From Paulownia fortunei (taxonomy: Eukaryota; Streptophyta; Magnoliopsida; Lamiales; Paulowniaceae): a DNA stretch of 64,000 bases. The stretch is from assembly GCA_019321725.1 (NCBI GenBank), contig CM033109.1, positions 16,771,993-16,835,992 of the forward strand, in the 5' to 3' direction. Below, piece by piece: positions 54,847-64,000 of the stretch; positions within the stretch are counted from its first letter, which is position 1, and every line of letters begins with the position of its first letter. A program made the position numbers and the translations under genes. The notes under the pieces were generated by a model. The model did no database searches and was not told the DNA's origin. It was given only the letters and a program-made list of their open reading frames with translations.

Positions 54847-57544
54847 TGTGATACCCGAGTCTCTTACTACTCACATGGCCAAATATGATTCATGCATTAC
54901 ATATTAATTGTGTGCTATTTGCATTGATATGACATCATATAGTTCATTTTATTTTATACGACATTCTTAATCATTAAACTTATTTTTAAACCTCTCGCAT
55001 AGTATTGATTATCAAATCCCCTAACCTAAGTGGTTGATTTTGTATTGAGATAAAAAGAAATTTGGGTATCAATATAGTAAATAGTGCTAGGTTACACGTG
55101 GTAACCTTAGAAATTCAAAAGGTGTCACCGAAAAATTTATAGAAAGTGAGTCAGTTTGATCATGAATTTTAATATTATATGTACATTTAAATCATACACT
55201 TGGGACAACTAGACATACAATACTATAATTTAAATGTTATATAACTAGGTTCATAGGTTTGTAATACTATCGGTGCACAAACTTATCAATCGGGTAAGAA
55301 CCGATGATTTTTGAGTGAAGAACCTAATGAACAGACATAGGAATTAGCTACGGGAATGAATGGTGATGAAGATAGGTTGGAACCAAATAAGAATATGTGA
55401 GACATACAAGATTAGGGCTGCAAGATAAGGGAGAAAATCAGATATATGATTACATGCCACATCAAGCTTATGCCACCTCATGCTTAGACTTATCAAGCTA
55501 GCACCTCAACCTATTCTTCACTCTTAAGTTAACAACCATGAATTGAACCTTATTTTGAACCATTTCAGCTTCTAAATACATGTAAAAAGCTCTCTAAATA
55601 GGTCCTAAGTGATTCCAACCAAAAAAAGAGGCAAAACAAGCAAAGAGAAGGAGAAATAACCAAGTTCAAGTAGAAAACTGTGCAAGGTGAGCTTAACCTA
55701 CGGGTTTAGCAAGCCTTTCAGATTTATTTTGAGGTTTATTGGCTTATTAAGATTTGAATATTATTTATAAATGTGTTATGATATTATTAGATAGGCTTTG
55801 ATGCATAAAGAAAGGGTTTGTGGTTGGAAATATTTGATAGAAAACACTTGTGCTAGAAACTGTCACCTTGCTGTTTTTTTGTGTTTTAGGCTTCAAAAGT
55901 ATATGGTATGTTGAATAAAACCTGTAATTATCATCATATACATGTTTATATATGGGTTAAAAGTATTGGAATAAATTTTCATCGGTTAGAAATTGAAATT
56001 GGGCATGATATTGAAGAAAACACTCAAAACTGCCAAAGTAAGAATATCTGTTCTGGTGTGCTGTGAAGGGGACTGAATTATAGGGCCTAGACCTATGTGT
56101 TTTGAAAACTTTATGGCATGTTTATATTTTTATACATGTTATCTAAGTGTGGTAAATTTTTTAGAGTGAATAAAATTCCTAAAGATGTCAAAATGTCTAT
56201 GAAACCTAATGTGGCAGCAAGGAAATTAGAGGTGAAAATCTGTCCCATTTAATAACTTAGTTGTTTCAGCCTAAACATGTTGCTATTGAATTCTAACAAT
56301 TAGGTACATACTATTAGAGTGATAATACTTCAATTACATGATGTTTACATGTATTTAAGATGAGAAATTAAGGTATTTAAAGGACTATATTAGGTTCTAG
56401 TTTGTAAAAGCCTGATTGTTACCTAGATAGCTTGGTGTTTAAGGTCTTAGTATGAGATTTTGTGCTTTCAACTTGCCAAATTGGGAATAGTATTTGATGT
56501 TGGGTAATATTACAAGTGATTTTACATCTAAGATTGGAGAGAAATACTAAACAAATCTAGACTAAGCCACCAACCAAGTGAAAGGTAGGTAAATATTCAT
56601 TTGCAACTACAATGCATAGACATAGTAGATGTGTGAATTATATGTATGTGCATAGTAGAGGGCTCTCCATTGAGCATACATACATGGGCATTGTCATTGG
56701 CACCTGCATACATCATATATGAGCATTGTGATAAATCTTGCATTGCACGATATGATTCTGAGAAAAGAAAATATTTTGCTGACCACTACTAGTGCACCGA
56801 AGCATGCATGGATTTGCATGGTTTTATGCATGGATTTATAAGTTCGCGTGCATGGATTTGTATGCGTATGAGTGTGCATGGATTTGCATGCTTATGATTA
56901 TTGGCTATTGGATTATGGCGGTGTACAAAGCTCTTTTTTGGTGCATGGAATAATAGCGTTGGTCAGGGGCCAAGAAAAAAATAATTTTTAGAGAAATATT
57001 TTGATGCATAAAATTGCATTGTGGGCATAGCATTTTGAGATGCATGACTTGATATTGTGGATTATTCTTTGACATGCATAATCTTTACTTACTGAGCATT
57101 AACTCATATAGTTTATGCATTGTAGGTGAGTACGGTGATGCTTGAAGTATCTTTTACTGGCTGGGCGGTTGTTCGAGCTCCTGCAGGTGTCTGAAGGAGT
57201 GTGTACATGGATGATGACCTGTTGGACTATTTTGTTGGCTTGTTATATTTTGAGTCTATTGTATTATATTTTTAGATTGGTACTATATTTCGCTTTTGAA
57301 ACTTTACTATAAATAAGTACGTAAATATTGTGGTCGTTGTGGGTGTTGTGCTTTTATATAAATATTGATCCTGCTATATACATGACATGTGTGAGAAAGT
57401 ATTTTAAGCAGAGTTGTATATGTAAGAAGTGATTTATCTTTACTTAAAGTGTTACAAAAAAAAAATCCATGCATGTACACAGGTTCTATCATGTCAAATT
57501 ATATTATATATATAGTTGTGTAGTAATGGGGGTGTTATAGCTTA
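54842..57544 (+). mobile_element. Solo LTR (2.69 kb) inserted in the MULE transposase
   Basis: The insert 54847-57539 starts TGTGATACCCGAG and ends GGGGGTGTTATA (a CA end mutated to TA), the TGTNACACCC...GGGTGTTACA outline common among plant chromovirus-type Gypsy LTRs. The flanks are ACTTA (54842-54846) and GCTTA (57540-57544), a 4-of-5 target duplication. No coding sequence, primer-binding site or polypurine tract is inside, and the transposase resumes on the far side. A CATGGATTTGCATG motif recurs at about 56803-56890. The Gypsy lineage is my inference from the termini. Confidence 0.75.
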
Positions 57545-58265
57545 TGAATGGATAAATAATATATCTTCAACATTGGGCAAGGTGTTTCTTTCTAACTAGA
57601 ACCAAATATAGTTGTGAGCAATATTTCGAAGTCTTTCAATAGCTATATGCTGGAGGCTAGGAATTGCCCTATCATTGATATGTTTTAGTAGACTAGGAGG
57701 AAATGTATGATCAGAATCTAAGTAAAGAAGGTTGGATGGAGAGTTAGTAGAGTGGTTTGTTTTAACATCATGAGGAAGATAAAAAAGTAGATAGTTGAAA
57801 TTAGACATTGTTTTCCAAGTTGGGTAGGGAAGGATAAGTTTAAGGTGATGTATTTCTTGGAGAATCCCATTATATTCCTCAGTGATAAGCACTGCAGCTG
57901 CGTAATGTTCCAACTATATGGTTATCCTTATCGTCATGAAATTGCTTCAATAATTTCTAACAAAAAGAATGTGGAAAACTATGTTCATGATTATTTGAAG
58001 AAAGATGTGTACATGAGAGTGTACAACACATGATCACTCTAATGTCTAGCATGCATTATTAAGAGGATTCTAAGTTAGGGCCAATCAAACCTCTAAATAT
58101 AAAGATAAGGTAGGGAAGGCTTAAGAAGGTGAGGAGAAGGGATGTGAATGATAGAAGGGATCCTTATGTTGTTTTAAGAAGAGGGCTAGCACATATATGT
58201 GCCATATGTCTGGAGCAAGGGCACAACAAAAGAAGTTGAAACAATCCATCTTATCCAAATTCTGA
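57545..58265 (+). pseudogene. Mutator-like transposase, second part (SWIM and zinc knuckle)
   Basis: The protein resumes after the solo LTR with CEQYFEVFNSYMLEARNCPI-like text (57620-57670), the E-containing part of the catalytic core. The open frame 57845-58033 holds the SWIM region KHCSCVMFQLYGYPYRHEIA, where family members have CxC...GIPCxHA, so one zinc Cys is Tyr. YVHDYLKKDVYMRVYN follows. A knuckle ICAICLEQGHNKRSC is at about 58199-58243. This order is standard for MuDR-type MULEs. Confidence 0.8.
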
Positions 58266-59228
58266 ATAGTATAAGGTAAAATTCAAATTTTGATTTTGTT
58301 TACTGTTTATTTCTTTTTAACTAAACTATGAATTATAATTGTAAATTATTGCTTTTGTCTTGTTTAGCATGATACTACAGGGACTGAAGCTGAAGAACAA
58401 ACTTAAGTTCCTCCATCAACTACATATCAAAATAAACCTAGACTTACTTCTGTTGCAGGTGTTGAAAATTAGGCTGCTCCAGTGTTTCAGGTATTACTAT
58501 ATAATTAAATTATCATATACCTTTTACTTATATTTGGGCAAATACACTCTTTCTTGTAGATGCCATCACATAATTCATACCCTACAAAACCCATGACATC
58601 ATTTAACTTGAATGAGGATGTTACTGTCTTAATGTCTGAGATATGACATAATTATTTAGATCATTAACATGTTTTTTTTTCTTTCTAACTTAAATGAGGA
58701 CTCATGACTACTATTTTACTTAATTTAGATGCCCCACACCCTTCACAAAATGTAACTAGCGTATTTAATATAGGTTATGAAACAACACAGGTTCATATCC
58801 CTACACAGACATCATCTTATAATTCTCTAAGAGAAATAAAAAATTAATTTCCCAAATAAAGGAAAGCTCAACCTCAAGTTCCTCTAAGGGCCTCAAAAGA
58901 GAAAACAAGCACCCCTGCTTCAACTTCTAGTTTTAAGAGAGCATGTTGTTCATCTTCTTACATTTCCACCTATTTCCCTAGTTCAAGTTATGCCATATCA
59001 ATTCGAATATCAAGATATGCAACTTCAATACAAAAGTTGTTTGGAAATGTTCCAATAGATAGTAATTGGAACTTTTGAACACATTTTACCTTATTTTCAG
59101 TGTGACGAAAGGTTGCTTGCTGATAGATGATTTTTTGTTTAGAGATGGATATTTTCGTATGGTGATGGATGTTATGGGTTAACTATTTTTGCTTGTAATT
59201 GATGGTTCTATATAGTGATGGATATAGT
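58266..59228 (+). pseudogene. Mutator-like transposase C-terminal tail and 3' flank
   Basis: Low-complexity Ser/Thr/Pro-rich text with stops (TSTPASTSSFKRACCSSSY-like near 58905, then YATSIQKLFGNVPIDSNWNF near 59018-59076) resembles the variable C-terminal tails of MULE proteins. Intron-like breaks at about 58276-58370 (GTAAAATTC to TTTAGCATG) separate the pieces. After about 59080 a T/G-rich stretch repeats GTGATGGAT or GTGATAGAT. Confidence 0.5.
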
Positions 59229-61262
59229 TTTTCTATGATAGAGTTTTGCTAGTGATAGATAAACTTGTGTACTTCTTTGTTTATTGTGATATATATAAAC
59301 ATTTCATTATAGTCAAAAAGTTTTTATTTTACATTAATAGATTTAGATTTTTCTATAATTTCACAAGGATGTAATTTCACTAGTGGTTCAAATTCTGAGT
59401 GTATAATTATTTGGGGAACAAAATAGTCTTGCATTCACAAACATTACTAATTTAGTGCATTACAATATATGAGAGTTCTAATTAATTATGTTGGTTTCTT
59501 ATATACCAAAATGGTATGCAACAGAAATTTAAAAAATTTAGAACATGCATAACAATTTAAACATGCAATTCCAAAAATCGATATAACTATTCAGTTTGCA
59601 TTCTTGATTATTCCTTAATAATTATAGCAAAAGTTATGTGATATACTAGAATTAAGCATTCTAGTTGACGTAGGGTGTGTAACGATTCATTAGCCCGGGA
59701 TTAAAAATTGATTCGTAAGAAATCTAATTGTCTTCCTTCTAAGTGTATCCACATCTTAGGTAAGTCCACAGATCTTGAATCCGCTCTAGAGAAATCAAAC
59801 CCTTTTTTCTATTCTAGAATATGGAGTGCAGAATTAATTCTTAAATCAACTTGGTGATTGAAAAAATTATTTCTAAAACATTTTTGATGGAATAAAGAAA
59901 ACAAGATGAGAAAAAAAGATAAGAATATATTTTTCTCTTGGGAGAGGGAGGGGGTGGCCTATTTTTGCTTGCAAAAATCTTGCAAAAATTGGTAGACCTA
60001 ATCCTATTAAGTTCGAACCTCCTTCCTATTTTGTTTCATCTTATCTTTTCTTTCCATCAAAGATTAAGAGTCTTGGTGAGTCCTTGACTTACTCACCAAG
60101 ACTCTTAGTAGACTTATCTCATGGGCCTATATTCTTTGGGCTTGGATTTAACTAAATTTATTAGAGTCCATTTAATTGATCCTTATCAATTAAATAAGCT
60201 CAATTTAATTAATTAATTCAATAATTAATTAGTTCGACTTGGGCATGTTTTTCTATGATAAAGTTTTGCTAGTGATAGATAAACTTATGTACTTCTTTGT
60301 TTATTGTGATATATATGAACATTTCGTTATAGTCAAAAAGTTTTTATTTTACATTAATAGATTTAGAATTTTCTACAATTTCACAAGGATGCAATTTCAC
60401 TAGTGGTTCAAATTTTTTGTGTATAATTAATTGGGGCACAAAATAGTCATGCATTCACAAACATTAATAATTTAGTGCATTACAATATATGAGAGTTCTA
60501 ATTAATTATGTTGGTTTCTTATATACCAAAATGGTATGCAACAGAAATTTTAAAAATTTAGAACATGCATAACAATTTAAACATGCAATTCCAAAAATCG
60601 ATAATTATTCAGTTTGCATTCTTGTTTATTCCTTTATAATTATAGCAAAAGTTATGTGATATACTAGAATTAAGCATTCTAGTTAACGTAGGGTGTGTAA
60701 CGATTCAATAGCCTGGGATAAAAAATTGATCCGCAAGAAATCGAATTATCTTCCTTCTAAGTGTATCAACAACTTAGGTAAGTCCATAGATCTTGAATCC
60801 ATTCCAGAGAAATCAAACCCTTTGTTTCTAATCTAGAATATGGAGTGCATAATTAATTCTTAAATCAACTTGGTGATTGAAAAAATTATTTCTGAATCAA
60901 AAAGGTAAAACCTTTTTGATGGAATAAAGAAAACAAGATGAGAAAAAAAGATCAGCATATATTTTTCTCTTTGGGAGAGGGAGGGGGTGGCCTATTTTTG
61001 CTTGCAAAAAAGCTTGCAAAAATTGGTATACCTAATCCTATTAAGTTCGAACCTCCTTCCTATTTTGTTTCATCTTATCCTTTCTTTCCATCAAAGATTA
61101 AGAGTCTTTGTGAGTCTTTGACTTACTCATCAAGACTCTTAGTAGACTTATCTCATGGGCCTATATTCTTTAGGCTTGGATTTAATTAAATTTATTAGAG
61201 TCCATTTAATTGATCCTTAATAAGCTCAATTTAATCATTTAATTCAGTAATTAATTAGTTCT
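59229..61262. repeat. Tandem duplication of 1,020 bp across an LTR/flank junction
   Basis: Unit 1 is 59229-60248 and unit 2 is 60249-61262. They match at an offset of 1,020 (for example TTCTATGATA at 59231 and 60251; TGTTGGTTTCTT at 59489 and 60509). Each unit holds about 260 bp of non-LTR flank and about 760 bp of the minus-strand Copia LTR end. They differ by scattered substitutions and small indels. The frame 60938-61189 is LTR sequence. Confidence 0.88.
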
Positions 61263-62626
61263 ATGTAGGCATCCTCAATAAATTAGACCCAATTAAAAAA
61301 TTATTTAATTAGATAAATTAATTTAACTCCTTAAAATAATGTATGTCTATCTTAATTATTTGATTCAATCAATTAATTAATTCACTCCTTTAGCATCCCT
61401 AATTTTATTAGCTCTTTAATTAGATGAATTAATTTAACTCTTCAAATTATGTCTAGCTCTAGTTAATTAATATTCACTAATTAATTTAATTCAACTCCTT
61501 GAATCACCTTCTAGATTGAAGCGAACTATCTCGATTTGTGTATGACCCTTTAGCTTCACAACTAAGTTAGCAGTTGGCTTGCAAGTTAGCAGTTAGCTTG
61601 CAACTCTTGCAACTTAAGTGAATAAATATTTAATTCTTATTAATTAATTAATTAATTATCTTGGAATTAACTCTTTAATTTCAAGGACCTACAAGTTATA
61701 GAAAGCACTTAGCAATACATCATGACTACCTAATTTTATGTGAAATATCAAATGAACCTATTTTAATTACGAGTACCATGGAAGTATTATTCTTTCATCA
61801 ACTACCGATTAAGCCTGGGGTATGAATTATTATCCTATTTGACTTAATAACTATGATTCCAATTCAAGTCTCATTGACTCTCTGATGAATCATTTGAAAA
61901 CTCTCATCTAATTGTTTTCTGACTTGATCATGGTTTACAAAATCAAGGACTATGAAAATGTAAAAGATTCACCTACTCTTTCAAATAGGTGTTGGATTCT
62001 TTGTTAGCCACTCATTAACCTTCATATATGAAGATGCTACACCTAATGTAAATCCCTTATGATTCTCAGGCAATCGAGAAATACATCAAAGAACTACATG
62101 TCATGCACAAGATTACCATTGTACCTCAAGTCTAAGACTACTAGTTGCACTATTGTAACTACAAAATTCTCATTCAACAAACAATATTTTCAGTTGAGAA
62201 CGTAAATCCCTTTCAAGGTTTATAGAATCAAGGACTATGAAAATGTAGAAGATTCACCTATTCTTCTAAATAGGTGATGGATCCTTTGTTAGCTACTCAT
62301 TAACCTTCATCACGAAGATGTTACACCCAACGTAAACTTTTTGTGATTCTCAGGCAATCGAGAAATACATCAAAGTACCATATGTTATGCACAAGATTAC
62401 CATGGTGCCTCAAGTCTAAGGACTACTGGTTGCACTATTGTAACTAGAAATTTTTTATTTAACAAACAACGTTTCCAATTGAGAATTTTCTATAGGCCTT
62501 TTTGGTGTACTTGTTCTTTAAAAGCACCCGTAAATATGCACTAGCGTCGCTATGTCAATGCCTATGGAGCGAGATATTCTCCTTTTGAGCTTGCATCATG
62601 TATGCTATTGGGTTTGAATAATCTTT
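59489..62626 (-). mobile_element. Copia LTR 6 (minus strand), expanded by internal duplications
   Basis: On the minus strand this matches the Copia LTR family of 28136-30028: AAGGGTCATACACAAAT-type text near 61540, the AATTAATT-rich zone at 61200-61680, and an end ACCAACA at 59489. It lacks the first 260 bp or so of the LTR. The 1,020-bp duplication and a 285-bp duplication (61937-62222 and 62223-62500) bring it to 3.1 kb. It adjoins LTR 7 head to tail. Confidence 0.8.
61937..62500. repeat. Tandem duplication of about 285 bp inside Copia LTR 6
   Basis: AATCAAGGACTATGAAAATG occurs at 61941 and 62226. Both units continue through AGATTCACCTA, TTAACCTTCAT, CAGGCAATCGAGAAATACAT and CAAGATTACCAT to a TTGTAACTA phrase. 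Confidence 0.85.
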
Positions 62627-64000
62627 GGATGGGCAAACAATGGAAATAAAAAAATTTAAACATGTATAAATCAAATTTAAACATGTAATCCTGATTACAT
62701 GCGATAATCGATTCGCATTCTAAATTACCTACTTAATTAAATAAATAAATTTCACTAATCATATACCTGAAAGTACTCCCACTAATGTCAGATGTGAAAT
62801 AATTCAAATTAATAATTTGGATCATAAACTGAATCGTTAAGGACTCTAAGCATCGTACCTCTACGAGCCTGAAAGCTTGGACTTTGACTTAATTACATTA
62901 ATTAAGTCTAATTAATTAATCCCCATCCATTAATCAAGCATAATTTAATTAATTAATTGATTCCATTAAGGCTATCTAATCAAATTAGGTATAATTAAAT
63001 GATCATTTTCTTTAAGTAGTTAAATTAATTTAAGTCTATTTAAATTAATTGTTCCACTCAGTTAATTAATTCACTCCCTATCAACCCCTAATTTATATTA
63101 TTCTAATTTATTATTTAGTTTAATTAATTAATTTAACTCTTCAAATTATTTCTAATTCTAGTTAATTAATCTCCATCAATTAGCTTAATCAAACTCCTTG
63201 GATTATCTTCTAGATTAGAAGTGGATTATCCTGATTTTTGTGTTATCCCTTAGGTTTACAACTAAGTTAGCAATGGGCTTGCAAATCTTGTAACTTAGTG
63301 AATAAATTATGGTTCTAATTATTTAATCCAATCAATTAATCATCTCAGAATTAACTCCTTAACTCCAAGAATCTTACAAGCTATGGGAAACACCTAGCGG
63401 TTTGGTGAATAGTGAGCGAACCTATTCTTTTACGAGTATCATGCAGATATGATTTTTTTATCAATTAATCTCCCGATTAAGTCTAGGTCTTGGAGTAACT
63501 CAATAACTATGATTTTATTTCAAGTCACATTCACCATTTGATGAATCATTAAAAAACTCTTGTCTATTATTCATCCTGTCTTGACTAAGGTTTTTAGGGA
63601 CAAGGTTTTTAAGAATATAAGAGATTCACCTATTCTATGAGATAAGTGATGGATCGTTTATTGGACATTCATTAATCTCCATAGGCGAAGATATTATACC
63701 CAACACAAACCCTTTGTGATTGTCATGCAATCGAGAATTACATCAAAGTGCAACATGCCATGTATAAGATTACCATTGTATCTCAAGTAAAAGGACTAGT
63801 TAATGCATTATTGTACCTAGAAAATTCTCATTCGATAAACAACATTTCCAAATGACAATTTCCAATAGACCTGTTTGGTGTACTTGTTTTCCAACAAACA
63901 CCTGCATACATACACTCGCGTCACCACGCTGATGCCTATGGAGTAAGGCATCCTTCTTTTGAGTATGCATCATATGCTCGAATTTATTAGGCTTAACGAT
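62627..64000 (-). mobile_element. Copia LTR 7 (minus strand), runs off the window
   Basis: On the minus strand it begins beyond the window and ends near 62627 (CCATTGTTTGCCCATCC, then ATTCAAACCCA). It shares TTAGTTGTAAACCTAAGGGAT, CAAGCCCATTGCTAACTTAG and the AATTAATT-rich zone (62890-63360) with the other LTRs of the family. No pol sequence lies between it and LTR 6, so the two LTRs are directly joined, as are LTR 2 and LTR 3. Confidence 0.75.

Overview
The window looks like repeat-rich nuclear DNA of an angiosperm, probably a eudicot. It is strongly AT-rich. It holds plant-type Copia and Gypsy LTR retrotransposons whose primer-binding sites resemble initiator tRNA-Met (Copia) and tRNA-Asp (Athila-like Gypsy), a plant Mutator-like transposase, and a 100-N assembly gap. 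I see no intact host gene, no rRNA or tRNA gene and no CRISPR array. Almost every reading frame is a decayed transposon piece.

Layout. 1-2151: unique-looking AT-rich DNA whose first 620 bp recur near 43.7-50.1 kb. 2152-16461: a plus-strand Copia array (truncated LTR, whole but decayed gag-pol, full LTR, truncated LTR, piece of pol, full LTR). 16462-16869: part of the LTR of an older Gypsy called C here. 16870-42172: nested Athila-like Gypsy elements A and B, broken up by an inversion, with the rest of C and a truncated Copia LTR (28136-34057) between the two halves. 42173-43659: LTR fragments and AT-rich spacer. 43940-49635: a non-coding LTR element (D) full of short tandem repeats, carrying a solo Copia LTR that contains the assembly gap. 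50131-59200: AT-rich spacer, then a Mutator-like transposase pseudogene split by a 2.7-kb solo LTR. 59229-64000: minus-strand Copia LTRs with a 1-kb tandem duplication.

Main result. Elements A and B can be ordered exactly from target-site duplications. A sits between TCGCC (16865-16869) and the reverse complement of 34053-34057. B sits inside A's 5' LTR between ATTAT (18333-18337) and the reverse complement of 40474-40478. In both cases the second copy is now in inverted orientation. The internal sequence of B resumes almost base for base from 28135 to the complement of 42172. The simplest reading is one 14.0-kb inversion of 28136-42172 after C, then A, then B had inserted.

Most interesting content. 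A and B both carry, between pol (or its remains) and the 3' polypurine tract, the same two-gene cassette: an unrecognised ORF of about 200 codons (ORF-X) and an intron-free relative of the plant cytokinin-activating enzyme LONELY GUY (LOG; YGGGSLGLMG and GTLEEL motifs). B has the cassette downstream of a full gag-pol. A has the cassette but no gag-pol, so it looks like a non-autonomous partner. Two copies of different age sharing the same cassette point to a retrotransposon lineage that captured a host LOG transcript and then spread it.
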